Positions 44,009 through 52,501 of a stretch of DNA of 64,000 bases are shown piece after piece. The stretch's first letter is position 1, and every line of letters starts with the position of its first letter. The notes under the pieces were generated by a model that saw only the letters and a program-made list of their open reading frames with translations, was not told the DNA's origin and did no database searches. Origin of the DNA: Amycolatopsis solani (GTDB lineage Bacteria > Actinomycetota > Actinomycetes > Mycobacteriales > Pseudonocardiaceae); contig NZ_JAWQJT010000001.1 in NCBI RefSeq assembly GCF_033441515.1, positions 868,001-932,000 on the forward strand. The letters run 5' to 3'. A program made the translations under genes and the position numbers.

Positions 44009-44482
44009 GTGCAGACACCCGACCTCGACCAGCTGGACACCGCCATCCTCGCCTGCCTCCAGGCGGACGCCCGCACCATCGCGGAGACCATCGGAGCGAA
44101 GGTCGGCCTCTCGGCCGCGGCGGTCCAGCGGCGGATCAAGCGGCTGCGCGAGGCGGGCGTCATCGAGCGCGAGGTCGCGGTGCTCTCGCCGGAGGCGCTC
44201 GGGCTGAACATGACGTTCGTGGTGATGGTCGAGATGGAGCGGGAGAACCTCGCGGTGCTCGACGCGTTCCGCCGCCAGGTGCTCACCGACGACTGCGTCC
44301 AGCAGTGCTACTACGTCACCGGCAACGCGGACTTCGTGCTGATCGTGACGTGCCCGGACATGGCCGGCTTCGAGTCCTTCACCCGGCGGATGTTCTTCGA
44401 GAACCCGAACGTCCGGCACTTCACGACGAGCGTGGCGATGGACCGGGTGAAGGTGGGCCTGGACCTGCCGCTGGGCCCTTAG
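44009..44482 (+). CDS. Lrp/AsnC-family regulator
   Basis: A 157-residue regulator. Residues about 6-55 are the helix-turn-helix (LDQLDTAILACLQADARTIA, then GLSAAAVQRRIKRLREAGVI), and the C-terminal half is a RAM (ACT-like) ligand domain (NMTFVVMVEMERENL, then VTGNADFVLIVTCPDM). Lrp-type proteins form octamers and sense amino acids. It starts with GTG at 44009. The 212-base gap to the divergent FabH-type gene may hold its target. It meets the lipoprotein gene by a four-base convergent overlap. Confidence 0.92.
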   Translation: MQTPDLDQLDTAILACLQADARTIAETIGAKVGLSAAAVQRRIKRLREAGVIEREVAVLSPEALGLNMTFVVMVEMERENLAVLDAFRRQVLTDDCVQQCYYVTGNADFVLIVTCPDMAGFESFTRRMFFENPNVRHFTTSVAMDRVKVGLDLPLGP

Positions 44483-45180
44483 GCGGCACGCGCCTTGGCG
44501 GCGCCACCGGCGAGGACCGGCTTGAGCGCGGCTTCGCAGACGGGCTGCTTCGAGCAGAGCGCGTACGCGGTGACGACGTAGCCGCCGACCTGCGCGACGT
44601 AGGTCAGCTTCAGCAGGTCGCCGCCGGTCGTCATCTTGACCGCGAGCACCTGGTCCGGATCGGCCTTGGGGTTCGCCGGGAGGGTGAACCGGATGTCGAG
44701 GGCGTCGCCGTCGCCGACCCGGGCGCACCGGTCGGCCTGCGCCCGGACGGCCGCGACGTCGACGGTCCCGCGCGCGACGGTCGCCCCGGCCGCGATCGCC
44801 TGGTCCGGTCGGATCGCGTTCGCCTGGTCTTCGAAGGTGTAGGCGTCGAGCGCGAACCGCGTTCCGGCGTACGGCTCGGCGTCCGGGTTGCTGGTGGCGG
44901 TGCAGGCCGCGGGCCGGTACGACCCCGCGGGGACGAGTCCGCCGAACACGTTCCAGGACGAGCTCTTGGCGATCTCTTCGAGGGTGAACACCCGGTGGGC
45001 GAGGACGTCGTTGCGCGTGAGGTGCGGCGGGAACGCGGCCGCGTCGGGCAGGAGGGAGAGGAGGTCCGGCTCGGCCTTCGCGGGAGCCGGGGCGGCCGCG
45101 GGTGCGGCCGTTCCACCGGTCGGCCCCGCGCAGCCCGCGGCGCCCATCGCCAGCAGGACCAGCCAACGCCCCAGCTTCAT
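44479..45180 (-). CDS. putative lipoprotein of unknown function
   Basis: A 233-residue exported protein. The N-terminus MKLGRWLVLLAMGAAGCAGP looks like a lipoprotein signal with an AAGC lipobox (Cys17), though the -3 residue is Ala rather than Leu. An Ala/Pro-rich spacer follows (GTAAPAAAPAPAKAEP), then a folded domain with DLLSLLPDAAAFPPHLTRND and several Cys (CTAT, RCARV, CSKQPVC) that may form disulfides. I do not recognise the domain; it resembles DUF5642-like mycobacterial and related proteins only by layout. Ends with a four-base overlap with the Lrp gene. Confidence 0.75.
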   Translation of the reverse strand: MKLGRWLVLLAMGAAGCAGPTGGTAAPAAAPAPAKAEPDLLSLLPDAAAFPPHLTRNDVLAHRVFTLEEIAKSSSWNVFGGLVPAGSYRPAACTATSNPDAEPYAGTRFALDAYTFEDQANAIRPDQAIAAGATVARGTVDVAAVRAQADRCARVGDGDALDIRFTLPANPKADPDQVLAVKMTTGGDLLKLTYVAQVGGYVVTAYALCSKQPVCEAALKPVLAGGAAKARAA

Positions 45181-45330
45181 GACTCCCCCTCACCGCGACC
45201 GGTGGTCCGGTCGCCTCGGCCACCCGAGTCGGCCGCACCGGGCCCGGTGTTACGCCGGCAAATCGGTGGGAAAGCCACCCGGCCGTCGATACCCTGGCCT
45301 GCTGTCCACCTGGGGGAAGGACTCCGCAGC

Positions 45331-46530
45331 ATGGTTCGGGACCGCCGGCTCTTCCTCGCCGCCACCCTGATCGACGCGCTCGGCAGCGGCCTCTGGGTGC
45401 CGTTCGCCCTGGTGTTCCTCGTGCACGGCCAGGGCCTCGGCCTGGTCGACGCCGGGACGTCGCTGAGCACCGGGGCGCTGCTCGCGCTCGTGACCGGGCC
45501 GGCCACCGGGGCCGCCATGGATCGGTTCGGGGCGCGGGCGCTGCTCGTGGCCGGGAACCTCGTGCGGGTCGGGGCCTTCTGCGCCTACCCCTTCGCGCAC
45601 AGCAGCTGGCAGGTGGTCGTCGTCTCGGCCGTGGCCGGGTTCGGGGATCGGCTGTTCTGGACGTGCAACGCCCCGATGGCCGCCCGGCTCGCCGGGGGCC
45701 GGGACACCGATCGGGTGCTCGCGACGCAGACGGCGGGGCGGTTCGCCGGGGCGGGTGTCGGCGCGGCCGCCATGGCCGTGCTGCCGGCCTTCACCAGTCC
45801 GTGGGCCTTCCACCTGCTCGCGTACGCGAACGCGGCGAGCTTCGCCGTGGCCGCCGTCCTGATCCGGTTGCTGCCCCGTGCCGAAGCGCGGGCGGACCGG
45901 CCGGCCGGGAGCTGGCGGGCCGTGCTCGGGGACCGGCCGTTCGCCGGGTTCTGCGTCACCCACCTGGCTTTCACGCTCGCCAGCGCGAGCAAGTTCGCCG
46001 TGCTGCCGATCGTCGTGCGGGATCTGCTGCACGGTCCACAGTGGATCGCCGGGACGGCCATCGCGCTCGGCACCGTGGTCGTCGTCACGACCCAGCGCCC
46101 GATCGTCGCGGTACTGGCCCGCCGCAGCCGGACGGCCGGGCTGATCGGGGCCGCCGTTCTCTTCTCCGGCTGCTTCGCGCTGCTGACCCCGCTGGAAGCC
46201 GTCCCGCTCGGGGTCGCCGCCGGGTTGATCCTCGTCACCAGCGTCGGCTTCTCGGTCGCGGAGGCGATGTTCGGCCCGACCGCCACCGCCGCGGCCGCCG
46301 AGGCCGCACCGCCCGGGGCCGAAGGGCGGGCCAGCTCGATCTTCCAGCTGTCCTGGGGACTGCCGGTGGCGCTCGCGCCCGGCCTGCTGTCCCTGCTGCT
46401 CACCGCGGGTAACGCCCTGACCTGGTCGGTGCTGGCCCTGACCTGCGCGGCCGCCGTCCCCGCCCTGCTCGCGCTGCGGAAACGGCTGCCCGGCGCGCTG
46501 CGCGAGCCGTCACCACCCGTGCCCGCCTGA
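45331..46530 (+). CDS. MFS transporter
   Basis: A 399-residue membrane protein with about ten to twelve hydrophobic segments. It starts FLAATLIDALGSGLWVPFAL, then GLGLVDAGTSLSTGALLALV, with the loop motif AMDRFGARALLVAGN between helices 2 and 3, which is the MFS signature A-like pattern. The second half has PIVAVLARRSRTAGLIGAAV. No single substrate can be named; actinobacterial MFS proteins of this size often export drugs or sugars. The ATG at 45331 follows GGGGGAAGG. It is upstream of the SsgB-like gene with a 155-base gap that includes no clear terminator. Confidence 0.88.
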   Translation: MVRDRRLFLAATLIDALGSGLWVPFALVFLVHGQGLGLVDAGTSLSTGALLALVTGPATGAAMDRFGARALLVAGNLVRVGAFCAYPFAHSSWQVVVVSAVAGFGDRLFWTCNAPMAARLAGGRDTDRVLATQTAGRFAGAGVGAAAMAVLPAFTSPWAFHLLAYANAASFAVAAVLIRLLPRAEARADRPAGSWRAVLGDRPFAGFCVTHLAFTLASASKFAVLPIVVRDLLHGPQWIAGTAIALGTVVVVTTQRPIVAVLARRSRTAGLIGAAVLFSGCFALLTPLEAVPLGVAAGLILVTSVGFSVAEAMFGPTATAAAAEAAPPGAEGRASSIFQLSWGLPVALAPGLLSLLLTAGNALTWSVLALTCAAAVPALLALRKRLPGALREPSPPVPA

Positions 46531-46685
46531 GCGCAAGGGGTATGTGCCCGGCGTTACACCACAATGGACGGATGCAACCGATCAAGTGAACGTGAAGCTT
46601 TCTTCGTCATGACCAAGGGCCCCAGTCATCTCCTTGCCGAACAGTTCGCGCCGCGCGAACCGACCGCGAGACTCCAGGAGGGGCC

Positions 46686-47090
46686 GTGCACACCGACGCC
46701 GTACACCAGAGCCAGTTCGTGCTGCTGAACGAGAGCACCACGCCTGTCCTGTCGCGCCTGTCCTACCACGTCGACGAGCCGTTCGCGGTCACCGTGGCCT
46801 TCCGGACCGAGCGCGGCCGCTGGATCGAATGGACCTTCGCGCGTGAGCTGCTCGTGTCCGGGCTGGACGAGCCCGCCGGTCTCGGCGACGTCCGGATCCG
46901 CCCGGATCTGTCCGATGACGAAGACTTCCTCACCCTGGAAATCGAGTCACCGGACGGCTATGCGTCGTTCGAGCTGGAGCGCGAAGACATCCGGACGTTC
47001 CTCGAAGCGTCCTACGAGCTGGTGCCACTGGGCGAAGAGAGCGCGCACTTCGACGTCGACGGGCTGATCGAGGAGATCAGCAACGTCTGA
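46686..47090 (+). CDS. SsgA/SsgB-like sporulation and cell division protein
   Basis: A 134-residue protein of the SALP family, which in Streptomyces positions FtsZ for septation during sporulation. It follows SsgB closely: VTVAFRTERGRWIEWTFAREL, then LDEPAGLGDVRIRPDLSDDED, DGYASFELEREDIRTFLEA and HFDVDGLIEEISNV. Genera outside Streptomyces usually have one SALP, the SsgB type, so this is probably SsgB. It starts with GTG. A long hairpin terminator follows, and the secreted protease gene lies convergently beyond. Its presence implies a genus capable of differentiation or sporulation. Confidence 0.88.
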   Translation: MHTDAVHQSQFVLLNESTTPVLSRLSYHVDEPFAVTVAFRTERGRWIEWTFARELLVSGLDEPAGLGDVRIRPDLSDDEDFLTLEIESPDGYASFELEREDIRTFLEASYELVPLGEESAHFDVDGLIEEISNV

Positions 47091-47123
47091 CCCCTGAACC
47101 TCCCAATCCCGCGGCGAGGAAGG

Positions 47124-47170
47124 AAGGGCGGGGTTTCGAGTGCGCTGGAGGCACTCGAAACCCCGCCCTT
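47124..47170. terminator. bidirectional long hairpin terminator
   Basis: A perfect 20-base-pair stem (47124-47143 with 47151-47170, AAGGGCGGGGTTTCGAGTGC arm) with a seven-base loop sits between the convergent SsgB-like and S1 protease genes. Confidence 0.85.
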
Positions 47171-47189
47171 TCGCCGTTTCCGGCCGGGA

Positions 47190-48293
47190 TCAGCTGGTCT
47201 TGAGGGTGGTGCCGGTGCCGGAGAGCGCGCCGGCGATCGGGTAGAAGTACGTCGTCGCGGTGTTGCCGCCGGACAGGATGCCCTGCGCGTAGTTGCCGGC
47301 GATGAAGCCGCCGCCCGAGTCACCCGCGGCCGAGCGGACGTTGGTCGCGGTCATGCCGTTGACCGTGCCCTCGGAGTAGCGGACGCTCTGGTTCTTGGCG
47401 CCGATGGTGCCGCAGGTCCAGCCGGTGGTCGAGCCGGCCTTGCAGACCGACGAGCCGGTCGCGGCGTTCGACGAACCGCGCACCGCGGTGCCGTTGTTCA
47501 TCTGCGCGACCGGGGTCCAGCTGCTGTTGGTCCGGACCGCCGCGTAGTCGACGCTCGGGAACCGGTAGGTGATCCAGCTGCCGAGCGCCGCGCCGTTCGA
47601 CCCGGTCAGCGAGCCGCCGCCGGTGAGCGCGCCGCAGTGGCCGGCGGTGACGAAGCCGGTCGTGGTCGCGAAGCCGACCGAGCAGCGCGACGAGCCGCCG
47701 ATGTAGTAGGCGTCACCACCGCGGATGTTGGCGTGCAGGGTCGGTTTCGCGGTCGCGTCGAGGATCGTCACCGACGACTTGTCCACACCGGACTGCGTCA
47801 GGAACGTCTCGGCCGCGGCGCGCTGGCCCTGCAGCACCGACACCGTGACGCGGTTGGTGGTGGAGTCGACGCCCCAGCCGGTGATCGCGTACGGCGCGGA
47901 GGCATCCCGCGCGTTCAGGGTGTCCACAGTGGAGTCGAGTTGGCGGGCGCTGAACTTCACGACCTCCGCCTCGGCCCCGGCTTCGCGGATCTTGGTGACC
48001 GCGGCGGCGTTCGTCGTCTGGATGTGCGCCTTGCCCGTGGCCGCGTTGTAGGTGGCGCCGCCGAACGCGTCGCCGAGCGTCGCGCTGACGGCCTCGGTGA
48101 CCTTGGTCGCGACGTCCTCACTCGCCAGCCGCGTCAGCACCTGGTCGTGGGTCAGGCCCAGGTCGCGCTGCATCGCGGGCACGATGTCCGGGTTCAGCAG
48201 GTCCTGGCCGGACGCGGGGACGGCGGTCGCGGCGAGCGCGCCCGTCGCCATGACCGCGGTGGCAGCCGCACCGAGAAGTCTCGCGATCTTCAT
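47190..48293 (-). CDS. secreted S1-family serine protease (streptogrisin/alpha-lytic type)
   Basis: A 367-residue preproprotein: signal peptide (ending VPASG, about residues 1-29), a long pro-region, then a chymotrypsin-fold protease. The catalytic triad is His in TAGHCG, Asp in VDYAAVRT and Ser in AAGDSGGGFIA. The pro-region of about 160 residues is the usual folding chaperone for this group. The enzyme would degrade extracellular protein. The start at 48293 (MKIARLLGAAATAV) has a GGAGAAG ribosome site. It belongs with the two chitinases and the G1 peptidase as secreted degradative functions, but no common promoter is seen. Confidence 0.94.
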   Translation of the reverse strand: MKIARLLGAAATAVMATGALAATAVPASGQDLLNPDIVPAMQRDLGLTHDQVLTRLASEDVATKVTEAVSATLGDAFGGATYNAATGKAHIQTTNAAAVTKIREAGAEAEVVKFSARQLDSTVDTLNARDASAPYAITGWGVDSTTNRVTVSVLQGQRAAAETFLTQSGVDKSSVTILDATAKPTLHANIRGGDAYYIGGSSRCSVGFATTTGFVTAGHCGALTGGGSLTGSNGAALGSWITYRFPSVDYAAVRTNSSWTPVAQMNNGTAVRGSSNAATGSSVCKAGSTTGWTCGTIGAKNQSVRYSEGTVNGMTATNVRSAAGDSGGGFIAGNYAQGILSGGNTATTYFYPIAGALSGTGTTLKTS

Positions 48294-48738
48294 GCTTCTC
48301 CCTAGTTTGATTACGCGCGGCTCCGCACCGGCCACGCAGTGGTACTCACCCGGCTGAGCGTCCCCGCAGTGGGCGTTACGGTGCAATCCGGGCGCCCGGC
48401 GAATGGGTATACGCATTCACCCCGGACGAATCCCCTGCTCCAAGCGGTCCCGGCCACGGCGTGTCACCCGGTCGGACAGGTCCTTAAGTAGGGTTTCCGT
48501 GAACTACTTTCAGTAGCCGGGACCCCTGCCGGAACGAGGTAAGTGCCCCCGGAACGCGGTAAACGCCGGGGTTTCGCACGCACTGTGCACCGGAACCCCC
48601 GGATCCCGCGGCAAACCGGTGACAGGGGGTAGGCGGACGTGTGACGGCGGTACCGACCACCTATTCGGTTAATGGTTTACGGGACGATCAGCGCTGCTTA
48701 GGCTCCCGCGCACACCGCCGGTGCGCCGAGGAGGTCGT
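48294..48738. other. 445-base intergenic region between the S1 protease and the LuxR-type regulator
   Basis: This gap between two divergent genes holds the promoters of both. I see no gene, tRNA or clear palindrome in it. It contains TATTCGGTTAAT-type AT-rich stretches near 48662-48672 and a GGTAAGTGCCCCCGGAAC / GGTAAACGCCGGGG pair of related sequences at about 48539-48575, which may be a degenerate repeat. Confidence 0.4.
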
Positions 48739-51648
48739 ATGTGGTTGACCGCTCCCCGCCCGACTTCGGTCTCGATCAGGTCCGGACCAGCCCGCCTGAT
48801 CGGCCGCGACGCCGAATTGGACGCCATCGTCGACGTGCTGCGGCACCGTCCCGCGGCGGTGCTGATCGAGGGTGAACCCGGCATGGGCCGCACCCGGCTG
48901 CTCGCGGAGATCGCGCGGCGCAAGGAGTTCGACGGCGGCCGCGTGCTCACCGGGGCGTGCCAGCCGCTGCGGGAACCCTTTCCCTACGGGCCCGTCCTGG
49001 AAGCGCTTCGCGCGGTCGGCGACGTACCCCTCGGCCCGCTCAGCCCGGTCGCCGGCGTGCTGCGGCCGTTGCTGCCGGAGCTCGCGGAAGCGCTTCCTCC
49101 GCGGCCGGAGCCGCTGGACGACCCGGTCGCCGAGCGCCACCGCGTGTTCCGCGCGGTGCGCGAACTCCTGGCCGCCTGCGGGCCCGCGCTCGTGCTGATC
49201 GACGACCTCCAGTGGGCCGACGAGGACACCCGCGACCTGATGCGGTTCCTCGCCGGCGCGATGCCGCCCGACCTCGCGGTGGTCGCCACCTACCGGTCCG
49301 CGACCGACGTCCGGCCCGGTCCCTTGGGCGCCCCGTTCCGGACCGACCCGGCCGTCCACTCCGCCCGCGTGGCGCTGGGCGCGCTCGACGTCGCCGCCGT
49401 GCGCGGACTGGCGGTCGAAATCCTCGAACTGCCCAGGGTCACCGACGAGTTCGCGGCGAAGCTGCACGAGTGCACCGCCGGGATCCCGTTCGTGGTCGAA
49501 GAAACCCTGCGGGCGCTCAAGGAAGCGGCCGAGCGGCTTCCGGTCGGGGAAGTGCTTTCCGACCGGTTGCTGGAGAACCTCGAAGTGCCGGTCCTGCTGC
49601 GGGAAGCCGTCACCGAACGGCTTTCCACGCTGCCCGAACCGGCCGTACGGCTGGCCGGCGCCGCCGCGGTGCTCGGCGTCGGCGCCGAAGCCGGCGTGCT
49701 CGGCGAGCTGGCCGGGCTCGCCGACGACGTCCTCCGCACCGCGCTGCTCGCCGCGTTGTCGGGCGGGGTGCTCGGCGAAGTCGGCGACGGCAAGTACGGC
49801 TTCCGGCACCCCTTGGCGCGCAAAGCGGTCTACGACACGGTGAGCGGGCCCGAACGCGCGTTGCTGCACGCGCAGGCGATCCGCGTGCTCGCCGCGCAGC
49901 CGTCCCCGCCGCTCACGCTGCTGGCCCGCCACTCCCGCGCGGCGGGCCGCGTCGACCAGTGGCGGCACTACGCGGAAGCGGCCGCCGACGAGGCGGTCAC
50001 CCGCGGCGAGACGTCGCGGGCGATCGACCTGCTGCAGTCGGTGCTCGCCGAACCCGGGCCGTCGCAGGCGGACGCCGGGCGCGTGGCGGGCAAGCTGAGC
50101 CAGGTCGCGCTGCGGGGCTTCCGCCCCGACGTGATCGGCACGCTCGAGCGCGTCCTCGAAGAGGTGACGCTGCCGCCGTCGGTCCGCGGTTCGATCCGGC
50201 TGAGCCTCGGCATGCTGCTGGTCCGGACCATCGGCGGGCTCGGCCGCGGCCGCCTCGAAGTCGAGCGCGCGATCGGCGAGCTGACCGACCGGCCCGACCT
50301 CGCCGCGCGTGGGATCACCCTGCTCGCCCAGCCGATCGACGGGCTGACGCCGTTGTCGTGGCACGAATCCTGGCGCGCCCGCGCGGGCGAGGTGTACGAG
50401 CGGCTCGACGACCCGGAGCTGCGGCTCGCGCTGACCGCCGACCGCATCGCGGCCGCGTCGCACGTCGGCGACGGCTCGGCGTGGGCGGAGTTCGAAGCGC
50501 TGTCGGACCCCGTCGGCACGGTCGCCGAGCGCGTCCAGCTGGCCCGGCTGTGGTGCAACCTCGCCGACGGGCAGTCGTGGGCCGGGCACCTCGACCGCGC
50601 GGAACGGCTGGTGACCGAGGGCGTCCGGCGGGCGACCGACGCCGGCGCGCTGTACGCGATCGGCCTGATCCAGGGCACCCGCGTCCGGCTGGACTGGGTG
50701 CGCGGGCGGTGGAACGGCCTCGCCGAAGCCGCCGAGCAGCTGCGCGACAGCTACCCGGAGCTCGGCCCGATCGTCATGGAGTCGTCGCTGGTGCTCGGCG
50801 GGCTCGCGGCCGTGCGCGGGGAGTTCGCCGCGGCGCAGCGGCACCTCGCCGCGGCGAGCGTGCACGCACCGGACCGCGGGCCGATCCCGGTCGTGCTCTC
50901 GGCCGCCGGCGTGCTGATCTCGGTCCGGCTGGCGACCGACGACGTCGACGGCGCCTGCGCGGCGGCCGACACGGCGGTGGCGGCCGCCGGCCGCAAGGGC
51001 GTCTGGATCTGGGCGGCGGCGCTGGTCCCGGCGGCGGCGCAGGCGTACGCGCGGGCCGGGCGCTGGCCGGAGGCCGACAGCGTGGTGGAGGCGTTCGCCC
51101 GCGGCATCGAGGACCGCGACGCCCCGGTGGCCGCGGCCGCGCTGGTGGCCGGGCGCGCGGTGCTGCTGGAGGCCCGCGGCAAGCACCTCGCCGCGGCGGC
51201 GCTGTTCGACGAAGCCGCGTCGGGCTACACGGCGTTGCCGATGCCCTACCCGGCGACGGCGATGCGAGAACGGGCGGCGATGTGCCGGCTGGCGGCGGGC
51301 AACCGCGACGCCGTCGAAGAGCTGACGGCGGCCGCGGAGGCGTACGAGCAGCTGGGCGCGACGCGGGACGCCGGCCGGTGCCGCCACCAGCTGCGCGAGC
51401 ACGGCGCTTGGGCACCTTCGCAACGCGGGCGGCGGGGGTACGGGAGCGAGCTGTCGCCGCGGGAACGCGAAGTCGCGCGGATGCTCGCGGAGGGCCGGAC
51501 GAACCGCGAGATCGCCGACGGGCTGTTCCTGTCACCGCGGACGGTGGAGCAGCACGTGGCAAAAGTCCTGCGCAAACTCGGTGCCCGCTCCCGCACGGAC
51601 GTGGCCCGCAAGCTCCCCGGCGAAGTGACGACCGCCCCCGCCGGCTGA
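48739..51648 (+). CDS. LuxR-family regulator with AAA-type ATPase and TPR-like region (LAL/MalT type)
   Basis: A 969-residue regulator. Near the N-terminus are RLIGRDAELDAIVDVLRHRP and the Walker A IEGEPGMGRTRLLAEIARR, then Walker B ALVLIDDLQWADEDTRDL. A long helical region of TPR-like repeats follows (AERLPVGEVLSDRLLENL, AAVRGEFAAAQRHLAAASV), and the C-terminus is a LuxR helix-turn-helix (LSPREREVARMLAEGRTN, then LSPRTVEQHVAKVLRKLG). Such LAL regulators activate catabolic or antibiotic genes after binding ATP and an inducer. The ATG at 48739 follows GAGGAGG. The target genes are unknown; the nearest are its own neighbours. Confidence 0.93.
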   Translation: MWLTAPRPTSVSIRSGPARLIGRDAELDAIVDVLRHRPAAVLIEGEPGMGRTRLLAEIARRKEFDGGRVLTGACQPLREPFPYGPVLEALRAVGDVPLGPLSPVAGVLRPLLPELAEALPPRPEPLDDPVAERHRVFRAVRELLAACGPALVLIDDLQWADEDTRDLMRFLAGAMPPDLAVVATYRSATDVRPGPLGAPFRTDPAVHSARVALGALDVAAVRGLAVEILELPRVTDEFAAKLHECTAGIPFVVEETLRALKEAAERLPVGEVLSDRLLENLEVPVLLREAVTERLSTLPEPAVRLAGAAAVLGVGAEAGVLGELAGLADDVLRTALLAALSGGVLGEVGDGKYGFRHPLARKAVYDTVSGPERALLHAQAIRVLAAQPSPPLTLLARHSRAAGRVDQWRHYAEAAADEAVTRGETSRAIDLLQSVLAEPGPSQADAGRVAGKLSQVALRGFRPDVIGTLERVLEEVTLPPSVRGSIRLSLGMLLVRTIGGLGRGRLEVERAIGELTDRPDLAARGITLLAQPIDGLTPLSWHESWRARAGEVYERLDDPELRLALTADRIAAASHVGDGSAWAEFEALSDPVGTVAERVQLARLWCNLADGQSWAGHLDRAERLVTEGVRRATDAGALYAIGLIQGTRVRLDWVRGRWNGLAEAAEQLRDSYPELGPIVMESSLVLGGLAAVRGEFAAAQRHLAAASVHAPDRGPIPVVLSAAGVLISVRLATDDVDGACAAADTAVAAAGRKGVWIWAAALVPAAAQAYARAGRWPEADSVVEAFARGIEDRDAPVAAAALVAGRAVLLEARGKHLAAAALFDEAASGYTALPMPYPATAMRERAAMCRLAAGNRDAVEELTAAAEAYEQLGATRDAGRCRHQLREHGAWAPSQRGRRGYGSELSPREREVARMLAEGRTNREIADGLFLSPRTVEQHVAKVLRKLGARSRTDVARKLPGEVTTAPAG

Positions 51649-51651
51649 CCC

Positions 51652-51711
51652 CGTCACTTTCCCTACGAAAGCTCCACCCCGGGGCCCGGAGCTTTCGTAG
51701 GGAAAGTGACG
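51652..51711. terminator. very long hairpin terminator after the LuxR gene
   Basis: A perfect 24-base-pair stem (51652-51675 with 51688-51711, CGTCACTTTCCCTACGAAAG arm start) with a 12-base loop begins three bases after the LuxR stop. A stem this long is unusual for a terminator and suggests a mobile or regulatory repeat class. Confidence 0.75.
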
Positions 51712-51758
51712 CCCCGGGTGCGTTGGCGGGGTGGGCGGGCGCGGCCTAGCGTGGGCCG

Positions 51759-52430
51759 GTGACTGAAGAGGCACTTCCCGCCTGGCGCCGGCGGACCTCC
51801 GGCGAGACGCGGTGGCCCGCGATGGGCGTCGTCGTGGCCACGCTCGTGCTGCAGGTCGTCCTGCCCGAGGACATGGCGCTGGACCCGCGGTGGCTGCTGC
51901 CCGGCGTCTCCGTGCTGCTCGTCGTCGCGTTGCTGCTGGTCAACCCGGGCCGGATGTCGCAGTTCAGCGCCGTCGAACGGGTCATCTCGCTGCTGCTCGT
52001 CGCGACCGTGACCGGGGTGAACGCCTACTCCGCCGTGTCGCTCGTCTACGGCATCGCCACCGGCTCCATCGGCGAGCGCGCCGGTGCCGTGCTCGTCACC
52101 GGCGGGATCGTCTACTGGACGAACATCGTCGCCTTCTCGCTCTGGTACTGGGAGTTCGACCGCGGCGGCCCCGGCAAGCGGGCTGCAGGCCGGGCCGAGT
52201 TCCCCGACCTGCAGTTCCCGCAGATGGCCGACCCGGACCTGGCGCACCGGGACTGGGAACCGTCCTACCTGGACTACCTCTACTTCTCGTTCACCAACGC
52301 GGCCGCCTTCAGCCCCACCGACGTCATGCCCCTGCGGATCTGGGCGAAGATGACGATGATGCTGCAGGCCGTGATCTCGCTCGTCCTGGCGGTCATGGTG
52401 GTCTCGTGGGCCATCAACAACTTGAAGTAA
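51759..52430 (+). CDS. membrane protein, DUF1345-like
   Basis: A 223-residue membrane protein with about five to six hydrophobic segments (MGVVVATLVLQVVLP, LLPGVSVLLVVALLLV, VERVISLLLVATVTGVNAYS, VYWTNIVAFSLWYWEFDR, QAVISLVLAVMVVSWAIN). The SYLDYLYFSFTNAAAFSPTD and MPLRIWAKMTMMLQAVISL parts match the DUF1345 family of unknown function; the SFTNAAAFSP loop resembles a pore-like segment of small channel proteins. It starts with GTG at 51759. It is followed by the LytTR regulator gene after 71 bases and may be cotranscribed with it. Confidence 0.8.
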   Translation: MTEEALPAWRRRTSGETRWPAMGVVVATLVLQVVLPEDMALDPRWLLPGVSVLLVVALLLVNPGRMSQFSAVERVISLLLVATVTGVNAYSAVSLVYGIATGSIGERAGAVLVTGGIVYWTNIVAFSLWYWEFDRGGPGKRAAGRAEFPDLQFPQMADPDLAHRDWEPSYLDYLYFSFTNAAAFSPTDVMPLRIWAKMTMMLQAVISLVLAVMVVSWAINNLK

Positions 52431-52501
52431 CTGTCCACTTCCTGACAATTGACCGCCACCGAACCCTCGGCGACCCTGGAACGGGACCGACCGAGGGACG
52501 C

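Noticed and set aside
48294..48738. A hidden small gene in the largest gap
   Set aside because: No open frame with a ribosome site, good codon bias or family resemblance was seen.
48688..51423. A 911-codon minus-strand reading frame and a parallel 930-codon plus-strand one (48957-51749)
   Set aside because: Both overlap the LuxR/ATPase regulator, whose Walker and helix-turn-helix motifs prove its frame; the other frames are shadows.
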